A stretch of DNA of 64,000 bases from Methylovulum miyakonense HT12 (GCF_000384075.1 NZ_KB913025.1:1120119-1184118); one strand, 5' to 3'. Shown: positions 1-10,097, counted from the stretch's first letter. Numbers and translations: made by a program. Notes: a model not told the origin generated them from the sequence alone.

Positions 1-3000
1 AGTAATTTGGGCGGCCTGGGGCTTTGACGTTTTGTTGGCGCAGGTGGTGCAGGGTTTCCAAAACTTCGCTGCGGTTTTCGTCGGTGTACAAAATGACGTC
101 GTCTTCATCGCTGTAGGCGGGGAAGAAGCCGACCACGGCGCGTGCGCCTAGCCAGTTTTCGGCGACGATTTGTTTGAGCATGGCTTGCGCGTCGGCGAAC
201 AGTTTGCGGGCTTCGCTGCCGATGACTTCGTCTTGCAGGATTTTCGGGTAGCTGCCCGCCATTTCCCAGGTTTGGAAGAACGGCGACCAGTCGATGAATT
301 CCGCCAGCGTTGCCAAACTCACGTCATCAATCACTTTCACGCCCAAAAATTTAGGCTTTACTGGCTGATGATAGCCCCTAAATTTATTGGCGCGGGCGGC
401 TTCGATGCTGTGTTGTTTGGTTTTCGATTCTTTGCCTTTGTGGCGTTCGCGCACTTCGGCGTATTCGCCGCGCAGGCCTTCGACAAACTCGGCTTTTAAA
501 TCCGTGCTTAACAAGTTGCTGGCGACACCCACCGCGCGGGAAGCATCGGTGACGTAGACCGTTGTGCCTGTGTAGTTGGGTTCGATTTTCACTGCAGTGT
601 GGGCGCGGGACGTCGTTGCGCCGCCAATCATCAAGGGAATGGTAAAACCTTGGCGCTGCATTTCTTTGGCGACATGCACCATCTCATCGAGCGACGGCGT
701 AATCAGGCCGCTAAGGCCGATAATATCGACATTTTCCAGCCGTGCGCTTTGCAGGATTTTTTCAGTCGGCACCATCACGCCCAAGTCGATCACGTCGTAG
801 TTATTGCATTGCAAGACCACGCCGACGATATTTTTGCCAATGTCATGCACGTCGCCTTTGACGGTCGCCATGAGGATTTTGCCGTTGGTTTGCCTATCGC
901 CCGCGACTTTGTCGGCTTCCATGTACGGCATTAGATAGGCCACGGCTTTTTTCATGACGCGGGCGGATTTGACCACTTGCGGTAGGAACATTTTACCTGC
1001 ACCGAACAAATCGCCGACTACGTTCATGCCATCCATCAACGGGCCTTCAATGACGTGCAAGGGGCGTTCAGCTTCTTGGCGGGCGGCTTCGGTGTCTTCG
1101 TCGATGAAATCAGTAATGCCTTTGACCAGCGCGTGTTCGAGGCGTTTGGAGACAGGCCAACTGCGCCATTCCTGTTCTTCCGGCTTGGCTTCGTTGGTGC
1201 TGCCGTCACCCCGGTATTTTTCCGCGAGTTCCAGCAGTTTTTCCGTGCCGCTGCCGTCATGCCTGTTGAGAATGACGTCCTCAACCGCATCGCGCAAATC
1301 CAGCGGGATGTCTTCATAAATCGCCAATTGTCCGGCGTTGACTATGCCCATCGACATGCCCGCTTGGATGGCGTGGTACAAAAACACTGCGTGGATGGCC
1401 TCGCGCACCGGATTGTTGCCCCGGAACGAAAACGACACGTTGGACACGCCGCCGGACACCAGCGCGTGCGGCAGGGTTTGTTTGATGGTGCGGGTGGCTT
1501 CGATAAAATCCACGCCGTAGTTATTGTGTTCTTCGATACCGGTGGCGACCGCGAAAATGTTGGGGTCGAAAATGATGTCTTCGGGCGGGAAGCCGATTTG
1601 CCCAACCAAAATCTTATACGCACGGGTACAAATTTCGACTTTGCGGGCCTGGGTGTCGGCTTGGCCGGCTTCATCAAAGGCCATGACGATGACCGCCGCG
1701 CCGTAGCGTTTCACCAATTTGGCATGTTTGATAAAGGCTTCTTCGCCTTCTTTCATGGAAATGGAGTTGACGATGCCTTTGCCTTGGATGCACTTGAGAC
1801 CCGCTTCCAGGATGTCCCATTTCGACGAGTCGAGCATGATAGGCACTTTGGCGATGTCGGGTTCGGAGGCGATCAGCATCAAGAAGCGCACCATCGCTTC
1901 TTTGGATTCGAGCATCCCTTCATCCATATTGATGTCGATGATTTGTGCGCCGTTTTCGACTTGCTGCCGCGCCACGTCCAAGGCCGCTTCAAAGTTGCCT
2001 TCGATAATCAGGCGTTTGAAAACGGCGGAACCCGTGACGTTGGTGCGTTCGCCGACGTTGACGAACAGGCTGTCCGGGCCGATGGACATGGCTTCCAAAC
2101 CGGACAGCAAGCATTTTTTCGGTAAGTCAGGAATGGTACGCGGCGGGTGTTTTTGCACGGCTTCGACAATCGCCTTGATATGCGCGGGCGACGTGCCACA
2201 ACAGCCGCCGATGATATTCAAATAGCCACTCACCGCCCAATCTTCGATTTCCGCCGCCATTGCTTCGGGAGATTCGTCGTACTCGCCAAAGGCGTTGGGC
2301 AAGCCGGCGTTCGGGTGCGCGGACACATGGGTGTTGGCGATAGTGGACAATTCTTCGATGTGCTGGCGCAGTTCTTTTGCACCCAAAGCGCAGTTGAAGC
2401 CAAAGGAAATCGGGTTGATATGTTTCAGCGAATGCCAGAATGCGGCGACGGTTTGGCCTGAGAGTGTGCGGCCTGAGGCGTCGGTGATGGTTCCGGAAAT
2501 CATCACGGGCAGTTTGTAACCGAAAGTATCGAAAACGTTTTCGACAGCAAAGGCCGCAGCTTTGGCGTTGAGCGTGTCGAAAATGGTTTCGATCAGGATA
2601 ATGTCTGCGCCGCCGTCAATGAGGCCGCGGGTGGCTTCGGTGTAGGTTACCACCAATTCGTCAAAGGAAATGTTGCGGAAACCAGGGTCATTGACATCGG
2701 GCGACATGGAGGCGGTGCGGCTGGTCGGGCCTAACACGCCCGCGACAAAACGGGGCTTGCCGGGTGTTTTTTGCGTGTATTCGTCCGCCGCCTGTTTGGC
2801 CAGTTTCGCGCCCTCCACGTTCAGTTCGTAAACCAAGGCCTCCATGCCGTAATCGCCCATGCCGATGCTGTTGGAGTTGAAGGTGTTGGTCTCGACAATG
2901 TCGGTGCCCGCTTCAAAATACGCGCTGTGGATGGCTTTGATGATGTCGGGCTGGGTCAGGGTCAGCAAGTCATTGTTACCCTTCAGATCCACGTCCCAGT

Positions 3001-3127
3001 TGGCAAACCGCGAGCCTCGATAATCTTTTTCTTCTAATTTGTAGCTTTGGATCATCGTGCCCATTGCGCCGTCTAGGAACAGGATGCGTTGGGAAAGCAA
3101 CTGCTTAAGTAATTTTGTTTTGTTCAT
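1..3127 (-). CDS. metH: Cobalamin-dependent methionine synthase MetH (3' end outside window)
   Basis: MetH transfers a methyl group from methyltetrahydrofolate through cobalamin to homocysteine, giving methionine in the cytosol. Reading leftward from the ATG at 3127, the open frame runs off the window after about 1042 of roughly 1230 residues. The homocysteine domain carries the zinc-ligand pair GGCCG near residue 304, the folate domain carries GERTNVTGS near 355, and the cobalamin-binding motif DVHDIGKN lies near 758, close to the E. coli positions. The C-terminal reactivation (SAM-binding) domain is entered but cut by the window edge. No frameshift was seen. Upstream is a divergent DUF2970 gene with only 95 bp between, and no cobalamin or SAM riboswitch is evident there. 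Confidence 0.97.
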   Translation of the reverse strand, partial: MNKTKLLKQLLSQRILFLDGAMGTMIQSYKLEEKDYRGSRFANWDVDLKGNNDLLTLTQPDIIKAIHSAYFEAGTDIVETNTFNSNSIGMGDYGMEALVYELNVEGAKLAKQAADEYTQKTPGKPRFVAGVLGPTSRTASMSPDVNDPGFRNISFDELVVTYTEATRGLIDGGADIILIETIFDTLNAKAAAFAVENVFDTFGYKLPVMISGTITDASGRTLSGQTVAAFWHSLKHINPISFGFNCALGAKELRQHIEELSTIANTHVSAHPNAGLPNAFGEYDESPEAMAAEIEDWAVSGYLNIIGGCCGTSPAHIKAIVEAVQKHPPRTIPDLPKKCLLSGLEAMSIGPDSLFVNVGERTNVTGSAVFKRLIIEGNFEAALDVARQQVENGAQIIDINMDEGMLESKEAMVRFLMLIASEPDIAKVPIMLDSSKWDILEAGLKCIQGKGIVNSISMKEGEEAFIKHAKLVKRYGAAVIVMAFDEAGQADTQARKVEICTRAYKILVGQIGFPPEDIIFDPNIFAVATGIEEHNNYGVDFIEATRTIKQTLPHALVSGGVSNVSFSFRGNNPVREAIHAVFLYHAIQAGMSMGIVNAGQLAIYEDIPLDLRDAVEDVILNRHDGSGTEKLLELAEKYRGDGSTNEAKPEEQEWRSWPVSKRLEHALVKGITDFIDEDTEAARQEAERPLHVIEGPLMDGMNVVGDLFGAGKMFLPQVVKSARVMKKAVAYLMPYMEADKVAGDRQTNGKILMATVKGDVHDIGKNIVGVVLQCNNYDVIDLGVMVPTEKILQSARLENVDIIGLSGLITPSLDEMVHVAKEMQRQGFTIPLMIGGATTSRAHTAVKIEPNYTGTTVYVTDASRAVGVASNLLSTDLKAEFVEGLRGEYAEVRERHKGKESKTKQHSIEAARANKFRGYHQPVKPKFLGVKVIDDVSLATLAEFIDWSPFFQTWEMAGSYPKILQDEVIGSEARKLFADAQAMLKQIVAENWLGARAVVGFFPAYSDEDDVILYTDENRSEVLETLHHLRQQNVKAPGRPNY

Positions 3128-3222
3128 TCTGGGTAAATTAAGGTGATTGGCAGACTGAATAAAATCATTGCGTAAACGGGAGGCAAACACTATTATTTTC
3201 GATTCAATTACCGGAGATAAAC

Positions 3223-3411
3223 ATGACCAAACCCACCATGATCCAAGTTATTAAAAGTGTTTTGGCGGCTTTTATAGGGGTACAAAGCGAGGCGAACCGG
3301 AAAACGGACTTTACCCAAGGCTCGCTAAAAAGTTATATCATCGCCGGAGTAGCTTTTACTATACTTTTTATCGGCTTAATCATTTTTGTCGTTTCAACAG
3401 TGCTGGCATAG
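3223..3411 (+). CDS. DUF2970 family small membrane protein
   Basis: This 62-residue protein matches the DUF2970 pattern: an N-terminal stretch [18 protein letters not shown], a short linker, then one hydrophobic segment (about residues 37-60) ending at the C terminus. The family is common in gamma- and betaproteobacteria and has no established function. An RBS-like CCGGAG lies just before the ATG. It is transcribed divergently from metH and is followed by a terminator-like hairpin at 3450-3478, so it is probably a single-gene unit. The family assignment rests on pattern recognition and is fairly secure; the role is unknown. Confidence 0.85.
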   Translation: MTKPTMIQVIKSVLAAFIGVQSEANRKTDFTQGSLKSYIIAGVAFTILFIGLIIFVVSTVLA

Positions 3412-3449
3412 TTGTTTGCATGGCTAACAGGGCGGCTGATACTTATAAA

Positions 3450-3478
3450 AAAAGCCCAAGCAGAAAGCTTGAGCTTTT
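3450..3478 (+). terminator. Rho-independent terminator after the DUF2970 gene
   Basis: An A-rich lead is followed by a stem AAGCcCAAGC / GCTTGaGCTT with a five-base loop and then TTTTAATTT. It lies 40 bp after the DUF2970 stop and also just past the 3' end of the leftward gene at 3503-3946, so it may work in both directions. Confidence 0.7.
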
Positions 3479-3502
3479 AATTTACGTCAAGTTTTGGAAA
3501 AA

Positions 3503-3946
3503 TTATTTTTTTACGCCTTGTTTGACAGTATCCATCACGCTTTTAAATGTGCTTACGAACATTTCACTGACGCCGCTGAACAAATTGCCTACGGAAAAAC
3601 TTTCTTTAGTGACGAATTTAAGACGGATAACCGCCACGATCAAAAAACCAACAAGAGGTGGCATCAGCTCCATGAACAAAGACAATAAAACGCCGCCGCC
3701 ACTTTGGAACCCGCCTTCATTTTTACGGTCGCCGACACTGGTGATATCGCGTTCATAATTGGCATCGCCTTCGCTGCCTCTAAAAAGCTCTAAAAAATAG
3801 ATGTTAGCATCAATCAGCAGGACTTGCGACACCAAGAAAACCGCCGCGCAACCACCTACCCATAAAAAAATATTACCTGTTTTCGCTTTTATCCCCGACT
3901 GATAAACCCATATAGCCGCAAGAATCATTACTAAAGCACCAATCAT
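3503..3946 (-). CDS. Hypothetical integral membrane protein
   Basis: I do not recognise a family. The 147-residue product has three likely membrane segments: residues about 3-18, 27-45 and 88-107. The hydrophilic stretch between the second and third contains many glycines and charged residues (DANYERDITSVGDRKNEGG). The C terminus is amphipathic and rich in Val, Phe and Ser. An AGAAGGG ribosome binding site precedes the ATG by a few bases, which supports this start. It lies just downstream of a secreted protein gene on the same strand (25 bp gap), so the two may be co-transcribed. Confidence 0.65.
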   Translation of the reverse strand: MIGALVMILAAIWVYQSGIKAKTGNIFLWVGGCAAVFLVSQVLLIDANIYFLELFRGSEGDANYERDITSVGDRKNEGGFQSGGGVLLSLFMELMPPLVGFLIVAVIRLKFVTKESFSVGNLFSGVSEMFVSTFKSVMDTVKQGVKK

Positions 3947-3971
3947 AGTTACACCCTTCTCTTAAATAAAG

Positions 3972-4361
3972 TTATATTTTTGTTAAAAAATAGAACAGAA
4001 ACGGGCACTTAAGAATCATCTCCGAACCTTCTTTTTTAATTACTTTGCATGATTCGTATTTTTCTTGCCCAAGTTTTGTCTGTTTTTTAATTTCACCATT
4101 TTCAACCGCATATTTAATGGCTATTTTCATTTCTTTGGTCCGTCCAACAGAATCAGTTGCCGTGGTGTGCAACATCCCGTCAGCCTTGAAATCCCATTCA
4201 ATTTTTACCGCTTTTTTTTCACCATCCAATTTCGATGCTTCAGCGTATAAATTCCATTTCCCCAGTATCTCCGAATTATCTTTTAAGGCAACCTCGGCAT
4301 GCACTGAAAAAGCCCATAACATCGCTACAAATGGAAGTATTTTAATGTATTTTTTTATCAT
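3972..4361 (-). CDS. Secreted lipocalin-like small protein
   Basis: The 129-residue product begins with a clear Sec signal peptide (MIKKYIKILPF...FSVHA, cleavage before EV). The mature part holds the pattern ILGKW...EWDFKADGMLHT...MILKC, typical of small lipocalin-like domain proteins predicted to fold as a beta-barrel in the periplasm. I chose the ATG at 4361 because a GAGGAC ribosome binding site precedes it and the signal peptide starts there; the frame is open further up to 4418, but that adds 19 non-signal residues. It is followed closely on the same strand by a membrane protein gene. The function is unknown. Confidence 0.7.
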   Translation of the reverse strand: MIKKYIKILPFVAMLWAFSVHAEVALKDNSEILGKWNLYAEASKLDGEKKAVKIEWDFKADGMLHTTATDSVGRTKEMKIAIKYAVENGEIKKQTKLGQEKYESCKVIKKEGSEMILKCPFLFYFLTKI

Positions 4362-4596
4362 TATTCTTGTCCTCATAACATGATCTGCGTGAAACAAGAA
4401 GTTTAAACTATACCACACTTGCTATCGAGCTTTAAATTCCCAATCTGGGCGAATATCCACCAAGCCGGGTGATCACCGACGACAACCTTTATCCAGGCAA
4501 GGTTATTCCACAACCACCCCCAACCCAAACGCGCAAGCCACATGTAACCCTATAGGTTTTATGAGCTAATTAGGCTAAATAAGTGGCAATTAGCTC

Positions 4597-4624
4597 TTGA
4601 CATTAATTGCTCCTAAAGTATTAT
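4597..4624 (+). promoter_or_regulatory. Strong sigma-70-type promoter for the 43-codon gene
   Basis: A perfect -35 TTGACA (4597-4602) and a -10 TATTAT (4619-4624) are separated by 16 bp. The promoter points at the small membrane-protein gene starting at 4688, leaving a 5' leader of roughly 55 bases. It was identified by consensus match only. Confidence 0.65.
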
Positions 4625-4687
4625 GTAGCTTCCATTTGCTATGAATCTAGCAATTTCTAAAAACGAAAAATTACAGGTAGGACATCC

Positions 4688-4819
4688 ATGGGGTTCATCT
4701 TAGATCTCACTTCAATGTTAAAAGAGCCAGCTGGCATGGTGGGCGCGGTTGTAGTTATCGCTGCTGTTTATTTCTTAGTAAAATGGGTATTTGCTGAACA
4801 CCCAGACGACGAAAAATAA
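4688..4819 (+). CDS. Small single-span membrane protein (43 aa)
   Basis: This short gene encodes 43 residues: an N-terminal amphipathic part (MGFILDLTSMLKEPAGM), one hydrophobic segment (about 18-35) and an acidic tail ending AEHPDDEK. It has its own near-consensus promoter 64 bp upstream, a GGTAGGA ribosome binding site and a long-stem terminator 25 bp downstream, so it is a complete monocistronic unit. This context is far better than chance for so short a frame. I do not recognise the family. The layout resembles small membrane microproteins that modulate larger membrane complexes, but no partner can be named from this window. Confidence 0.65.
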   Translation: MGFILDLTSMLKEPAGMVGAVVVIAAVYFLVKWVFAEHPDDEK

Positions 4820-4844
4820 GCCGTTACAAGCCCGCCCAATAACT

Positions 4845-4889
4845 TAAGGCCGCTAACAATCATTGAGATGTTAGCGGCCTTAGTTTTTT
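4845..4889 (+). terminator. Strong rho-independent terminator
   Basis: A perfect 14-bp stem (TAAGGCCGCTAACA / TGTTAGCGGCCTTA) with a ten-base loop is followed by six T residues. It ends the transcript of the 43-codon gene and separates it from the HTTM-DCC gene downstream. Confidence 0.9.
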
Positions 4890-4952
4890 AAAGATTTTCC
4901 ACATTTTCCCCTAAATTACCTTACAATTCGTACATTTTTTCAAAATGCCGAA

Positions 4953-6857
4953 ATGTATAATCTGATCTACTCAAAGACCCTTGTTTTGCTTGGCAAACAA
5001 GTCCCCGTTACTGGCATTGGCCTGTTCCGTGCGGCCTATGGCTTAGTGACCTTACAAGAAATAATTTTCCTCTATTATTTCAACCACCTGATTTTCGACC
5101 CTATACCCTTCATAGATGTCGAATTTCCGACCATTACCCTGTTTTTATGCCTTTGGGGCATCATAGCCAGCTTTATAGTTTTAGGTTACCGTTATCAATC
5201 CGCGCTGATCTGTAATTATATTTTCTGGTTAGTTTTTATCAATTTCACCCCCATGCAACGGGATTTTGACGGCGGCTTCGATTTGTTCATGATCGGCACA
5301 AACTTTTTTTTGCTGTTTATGCCTGGAGACCGTGCTTTTTCCCTGGACAACCTCAGATATAAACTCAGCACCCCATTCACGCATTACAGCCGTTACCCGC
5401 AAACCACCGTATCGGTTTTGGCTTACTACCTGCCTGTTTTGATTTGCTTGGGATTTTTGTATTTTGATTCCGCGATACATAAAATGTTTGCCGAACACTG
5501 GCGCAATGGCCTAGGCTCTTGGCTACCATCGACCCAGCCTTATTATGTATCGGCTTTGGACATGTCTTGGTTATTGAATAACGAACTGCTGGAAAAAATC
5601 ATAGGCTACACAATCTTGGTTTTCCAGTTTACATTCATGTTCTTTTTTACCCATCGCCGCCTACGTGTTGTTTATTTGCTCATCGGCATGGGTTTGCATC
5701 TGGGCATCACCTTATCGTTGAACATTTATCCGTTTGGCATGGGGATGCTGGTATTTTATATCCTGCTTGTCCCATTTAGTTTTTGGCGGGCAATCGGGCG
5801 GCTGTTGGCAACCAAACAACCGGCGCTCACGGTGTTTTATGACAAACAGTGCCCGCTATGCAACCGCACCGTGCTTATTTTGAACCACTTTGATATTTTC
5901 AAGTGCATTGACTTTAAAAATGCCCAGGACTATGCCGAACAATACCCGGCAATGGCGGCAATCAGCCCGCAAACCTTGCTGACCGATTTGTACGCGTTGG
6001 ATACGCAGCAGCGCATTTATTCCGGTGTTGACACTTACATTCAAATTTGCCTGAAAATGCGGTGGCTGGCGATTGTCGGTGCAATTTTACGGCTACCTGG
6101 CATTTACACGCTGGCAAAGAACAAGTACCGCGCCATTGCCGACGCCCGTAGCCGCGTTGGGTGCGATACAGAATGCCTGGTGGTTGCGCCACTACCTAAC
6201 GGCACTTGGTATCAACGCTATTTTGTCGAAATGGCGGCTCAAAAACCGAAAGCCGTTGCCCGGCGGCTAAGCAAAATCCTTATTGCCATCCTAGTGCTGC
6301 AATTGAACAGCACCATCCACTATGGCATTGTCTATCGCCTCGATATAGACACCAAACAAAACCAGTTCACAGATGCGCTGGCGAAAGGCAGCAACGCGCT
6401 TCTAGCCCTATCCCAGACCTTCTTGGGGATCGCCCCCCACGCGCTGTATTTGCATGACCATTTTGCCGGTTATGACCGGATCTTGGCCATCACCTACACC
6501 GACCCGCAAGGTAACGAACAATGGCTGCCATTCGTTAACGGGCAAGGACGGTTATTGGCCCCCAATTGGGGACGGGTACATTCGATGTGGGCGAACATCG
6601 CCGTCACCCCAACCATCAACAATGTGCGGTTACAGAAATTCATCATGAAAGTGACCGCTTTTTGGGGGCATAAAATTGGCTTGAACCTGAACAACACCGT
6701 GTTCCATATCCAGCTTAAGAAGATTGACGCCCCGACCCTTTGGGTGCATGACCAGTTGCACCTTAACTTCGCATCCCCATGGGTCACCATTGGAACGGCC
6801 AAGTGGACCAACAATGTAATCACTTACGATTTGCCCAATAATATCAATTCGCTATGA
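4953..6857 (+). CDS. HTTM-domain / DCC thiol-disulfide oxidoreductase-like fusion membrane protein
   Basis: The 634-residue protein has two recognisable parts. Residues about 1-285 hold several membrane segments and resemble the HTTM domain (horizontally transferred transmembrane domain, related to vitamin K-dependent gamma-carboxylase). Residues about 290-400 match the DCC family (DUF393), with the CxxC signature YDKQCPLCNRTV near residue 295. The C-terminal 230 residues contain one more hydrophobic segment and a soluble region I cannot assign. The fusion suggests a membrane-anchored redox enzyme, but no substrate can be inferred. It is followed by a small lipoprotein gene on the same strand. 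Confidence 0.8.
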   Translation: MYNLIYSKTLVLLGKQVPVTGIGLFRAAYGLVTLQEIIFLYYFNHLIFDPIPFIDVEFPTITLFLCLWGIIASFIVLGYRYQSALICNYIFWLVFINFTPMQRDFDGGFDLFMIGTNFFLLFMPGDRAFSLDNLRYKLSTPFTHYSRYPQTTVSVLAYYLPVLICLGFLYFDSAIHKMFAEHWRNGLGSWLPSTQPYYVSALDMSWLLNNELLEKIIGYTILVFQFTFMFFFTHRRLRVVYLLIGMGLHLGITLSLNIYPFGMGMLVFYILLVPFSFWRAIGRLLATKQPALTVFYDKQCPLCNRTVLILNHFDIFKCIDFKNAQDYAEQYPAMAAISPQTLLTDLYALDTQQRIYSGVDTYIQICLKMRWLAIVGAILRLPGIYTLAKNKYRAIADARSRVGCDTECLVVAPLPNGTWYQRYFVEMAAQKPKAVARRLSKILIAILVLQLNSTIHYGIVYRLDIDTKQNQFTDALAKGSNALLALSQTFLGIAPHALYLHDHFAGYDRILAITYTDPQGNEQWLPFVNGQGRLLAPNWGRVHSMWANIAVTPTINNVRLQKFIMKVTAFWGHKIGLNLNNTVFHIQLKKIDAPTLWVHDQLHLNFASPWVTIGTAKWTNNVITYDLPNNINSL

Positions 6858-6984
6858 TTGCAGCTAAACGCCGGATGACTTTAATTATTGCATCCATGTC
6901 TGAGCCATGATATAAATTGCCCGTGCTTTCATTCATTGACGCACAATAAATAAAATAAGTTAAACCCCTTTGGAGGATAATATT

Positions 6985-7098
6985 ATGAAAAAAATTCTAG
7001 CACTTTTGGCTATGGCATTAATGGTTGTTGGCTTATCTGGCTGTATGGATGATCCAGATGGTTCAAAACAAAAAGTTTCTAGTTCAATCGAACTGTAA
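6985..7098 (+). CDS. Small lipoprotein (37 aa), entericidin-like in layout
   Basis: The product is 37 residues: a lipoprotein signal peptide (MKKILALLAMALMVV) and a lipobox LSGC with Cys20, leaving only 17 residues after lipidation, starting CMDDPDGSK. The Asp at positions +2 and +3 after the Cys would favour inner-membrane retention by the usual +2 rule. A TGGAGGA ribosome binding site lies 8 bp upstream, and a terminator follows at 7115. The size and layout resemble entericidins and other very small lipoproteins, but the residues after the Cys do not identify a family. Confidence 0.65.
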   Translation: MKKILALLAMALMVVGLSGCMDDPDGSKQKVSSSIEL

Positions 7099-7114
7099 AT
7101 CAATGCTTTGAAGC

Positions 7115-7144
7115 AAAAAACCCAGTCTTATGGCTGGGTTTTTT
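7115..7144 (+). terminator. Bidirectional rho-independent terminator
   Basis: A six-A run and the stem CCCAG/CTGGG with an eight-base loop are followed by six T residues, so the element can stop both the small lipoprotein transcript (rightward) and the rimO transcript (leftward). Confidence 0.8.
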
Positions 7145-7175
7145 GTTGCCTATCGAAAATGCGGCTTACCGCTAT

Positions 7176-8489
7176 TTAAACCAACCGCCCCCACATATCG
7201 TAATCGTCCGCCTCTTCCAGTTCGACCTGCACAAACTCACCGGCCTTCAAGTGGGTTGCCCCATCAATAAACACCTGCCCGTCAATCTCTGGCGCATCCG
7301 CACGGCTTCTGGCCACCGCACCTTCCTCGACCACCTCATCGACCAACACGGTTTCTATCCTGCCGATACGCTGTTGCAAGCGTTCCGCGCTGATGTCCGC
7401 CTGATGCGCCATAAAACGCGCCAGACGCTCTTGTTTGACTTCTTCTGGTACGGCATCCGGCAATCCGTTAGCCGCCGCCCCTTTAACGGGCGAATAGGCA
7501 AAACAACCCACCCTATCCAACCGTGCCTCACTCAAAAACGCCAATAACTCTTCGAATTCCGCCTCCGTTTCACCCGGGAAACCGACGATAAACGTGCTGC
7601 GCAAAGTGATGTCAGGGCACACCGCCCGCCACGCCTTAATGCGCTCCAAGTTGTTCTGGCTTGCCGCCGGACGTTTCATCAGCTTCAAAATGCGGCTATT
7701 GGCATGTTGGAACGGAATATCCAGATACGGCAATATCTTGCCGGCCGCCATCAACGGGATCACCTCATCGACATGAGGGTAGGGATAGACATAGTGCATC
7801 CGCACCCAAATGCCCAAATCGCCCAGGGCTTCCGCCAAATCATAAAAACGCGTCTGCACCTGACGGCCACGCCAATCACGCGGCTGATATTTCAAATCCA
7901 AACCATACGCACTGGTGTCTTGCGAGACCACCAGCAATTCCTTGACGCCAGCTTGCGCCAAGCGTTCGGCCTCCAACAACACGTCATCGACCGGACGGCT
8001 GACCAAATCGCCACGCATGGACGGGATAATGCAGAATGTGCAACGGTGGTTGCAGCCTTCGGATATTTTTAAGTACGCGTAATGGCTGGGGGTCAGCTTA
8101 ACGCCTTGCGGCGGCAACAAACTGGTGAACGGGTCATGGCGTGGCGGCAAATGTTCATGCACTGACGCGACCACGTCATCAATTGCATGGGCTCCGGTGA
8201 CTTTCAAAACCTGAGGATGACGGGCACGGATTTCATCCTCACGCGCACCCAAGCAGCCCGTGACGATGACCCTGCCGTTTTCCGCCAAAGCCTCACCGAT
8301 GCTGTCCAACGACTCTTCCACGGCGGCATCAATAAAACCGCAAGTGTTGACGACAACCAAATCGGCATCTTGGTAAGTCGGTGAAATGGTGTAACCGTCG
8401 ATGCGCAATTGCGTCAAAATCCGCTCGCTGTCGACCAAGGCTTTCGGACAACCCAAACTGATAAAGCCTACTGTAGGTGTATGTGTCAT
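7176..8489 (-). CDS. rimO: Ribosomal protein uS12 methylthiotransferase RimO
   Basis: RimO is a radical SAM enzyme that adds a methylthio group to an aspartate of ribosomal protein S12. The 437-residue protein has the usual length and domain order: an N-terminal MTTase domain with three cysteines (SLGCPK, NTCGF, TGCLG), a radical SAM core with CNHRCTFC, and a C-terminal TRAM domain (about 375-437, [14 protein letters not shown]). The sequence [23 protein letters not shown] is typical of RimO rather than MiaB. It lies upstream of the bidirectional terminator at 7115 and downstream of gmk on the same strand. Confidence 0.96.
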   Translation of the reverse strand: MTHTPTVGFISLGCPKALVDSERILTQLRIDGYTISPTYQDADLVVVNTCGFIDAAVEESLDSIGEALAENGRVIVTGCLGAREDEIRARHPQVLKVTGAHAIDDVVASVHEHLPPRHDPFTSLLPPQGVKLTPSHYAYLKISEGCNHRCTFCIIPSMRGDLVSRPVDDVLLEAERLAQAGVKELLVVSQDTSAYGLDLKYQPRDWRGRQVQTRFYDLAEALGDLGIWVRMHYVYPYPHVDEVIPLMAAGKILPYLDIPFQHANSRILKLMKRPAASQNNLERIKAWRAVCPDITLRSTFIVGFPGETEAEFEELLAFLSEARLDRVGCFAYSPVKGAAANGLPDAVPEEVKQERLARFMAHQADISAERLQQRIGRIETVLVDEVVEEGAVARSRADAPEIDGQVFIDGATHLKAGEFVQVELEEADDYDMWGRLV

Positions 8490-8536
8490 AAATAGTAAAA
8501 GTTAAACATGAAGTGTAGGATGGTTTTCGAAAAATT

Positions 8537-9151
8537 TTAGGCCAACAAAGAAGCCAATAATGCCCGATGCTCAACGACTTGCCTTCCGCGTAGCAAACGG
8601 TGGCAAACGACGATGCTCTTCAGCTCCGCCAAAGCGGTGGCAAAATCATCGTTCACCACCAGATAATCAAATTCCCAGTAATGGCCCATCTCCGCCACCG
8701 CATCCTGCATACGGCGGGCAATGACTGGCTCATCATCCTGACCGCGCGAGCGCAGCCGTTGTTCCAGCACCGCAATCGACGGGGGCAAAATGAAAATGGC
8801 GATGCTGTCCGGTAACAACTGTTTGATTTGCTTAGCGCCCTGCCAGTCTATTTCCAAAATCACATCCGATCCTTGGTTTAGGTTATCTTGCACCGTCTGT
8901 TGCGCCGTGCCGTAAAAATTATCAAACACCTGCGCATGTTCCAAAAAGGCCTGCTGTGCGAGCATGGCTTGAAACTCGGCGACGGACACGAAATAATAAT
9001 CCCGCCCATGTTCTTCGCCCGGACGCATCTGGCGGGTGGTGTGGGAGATGGACACCGTCAGGTTTGCCGTATCTTTCACCAATTGTTTGACTAGACTGGT
9101 TTTGCCGGCACCCGATGGTGCCGAAATAATGTAAAGTGTGCCGATTTTCAT
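8537..9151 (-). CDS. gmk: Guanylate kinase
   Basis: Guanylate kinase phosphorylates GMP to GDP with ATP. The 204-residue protein starts MKIGTLYIISAPSGAGKTSL, with the P-loop at residues about 10-17, followed by the GMP-binding pattern SHTTRQMRPGEEHGRDYYF. I chose the ATG at 9151 because it gives the normal family length and N terminus; the open frame extends 21 codons upstream with no homology-like sequence. It is on the same strand as rimO with a 47-bp gap. The ribosome binding site is weak. Confidence 0.95.
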   Translation of the reverse strand: MKIGTLYIISAPSGAGKTSLVKQLVKDTANLTVSISHTTRQMRPGEEHGRDYYFVSVAEFQAMLAQQAFLEHAQVFDNFYGTAQQTVQDNLNQGSDVILEIDWQGAKQIKQLLPDSIAIFILPPSIAVLEQRLRSRGQDDEPVIARRMQDAVAEMGHYWEFDYLVVNDDFATALAELKSIVVCHRLLRGRQVVEHRALLASLLA

Positions 9152-9315
9152 GAAGACCCAATAAGCGATGGACAATATTAATTTCCCATCAGCCCTTACA
9201 CGCTCCCCTAGCAAAGCGAAGGACTCATGGGAAACGCGCTATTTTATACGTAAAGCCCACTAACCACAGCATAAAGAAGGCTGTATCCCATCAAACCCAA
9301 CCAGAAAACCCCATC

Positions 9316-9867
9316 ATGTCAACACGTGGCCCTTGGAAAATCCTTAACGAAAAAATGCTTCATGAAACCCCGTGGATACGTATAGACCACCACGATGTCA
9401 TCACCCCGGCAGGCACACCTGGCATTTACACCACCGTGGATTTTAAAAATTGGGCGATAGGCATCATCCCCGTAGATGACGAAGGCTACACTTATATCGT
9501 CGGGCAATACCGTTTCCCGCTCCAGGAATACAGTTGGGAAATCCCTGAAGGCGGCGGCAACAAGGGCTCCACATTATTGGAATCCGCCCAGCGCGAATTA
9601 TTGGAAGAAACTGGCATCAGCGCTGATAATTGGGAAATGATTTACGAATTTAACACCAGCAACTCCGTCACCAATGAATGCGCGTTTGTTTTCTTGGCGA
9701 CCGGCCTGACATTTGGCGAGGCGCATCCGGAAGAAACTGAAGAACTGGAAACGAAGAAAATCCTGTTTAGCGATTTGCTGGAAATGGTCTACAGGAATGA
9801 AGTCAAGGACAGCTTGACGGTGATTGGGGTTTTGATGGCGGCAAAAATACTGGCTAGCGCCAAATGA
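9316..9867 (+). CDS. Nudix hydrolase (ADP-ribose pyrophosphatase-like)
   Basis: The 183-residue protein holds a Nudix box ending in RELLEETGI (residues about 95-103), with the glycine-rich lead EIPEGGG before it. The N-terminal strand pattern WIRIDHHDVITPAGTPGIYTTV resembles bacterial ADP-sugar pyrophosphatases. It probably hydrolyses a nucleoside diphosphate linked to another group, but the substrate cannot be set from sequence. The glutamate normally eight residues before the REL motif is replaced, so the box is slightly non-canonical. It stands alone, divergent from gmk. Confidence 0.85.
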   Translation: MSTRGPWKILNEKMLHETPWIRIDHHDVITPAGTPGIYTTVDFKNWAIGIIPVDDEGYTYIVGQYRFPLQEYSWEIPEGGGNKGSTLLESAQRELLEETGISADNWEMIYEFNTSNSVTNECAFVFLATGLTFGEAHPEETEELETKKILFSDLLEMVYRNEVKDSLTVIGVLMAAKILASAK

Positions 9868-10097
9868 CAGGCCAGGCGGACACAATGTACCGGCCAGAAC
9901 CTTGTGCCCGCCTGCCATTCAGGGTCTGGGCCGGCAAAACCACACCCGATTCGTTTTAACCCGACAGTTCCCTTAATATTTTAAGATGCCGCACATTGAG
10001 GCTGCCTTAACCATAACTTTTAACAGCATCCCAAGCAATGTAGATAAAGTTTCACCCATTTAGTGATAAACTTCCAAAAAATTATTCAGAAACTCAC

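Noticed and set aside
170-2519. Many rightward frames of 60-356 codons opposite metH
   Set aside because: They lie antisense to a clearly conserved, uninterrupted metH frame and have no domain pattern or ribosome binding site of their own.
3128-3222. Riboswitch (SAM or cobalamin) before metH
   Set aside because: The gap is only 95 bp and shared with a divergent gene; no riboswitch core motifs were found.
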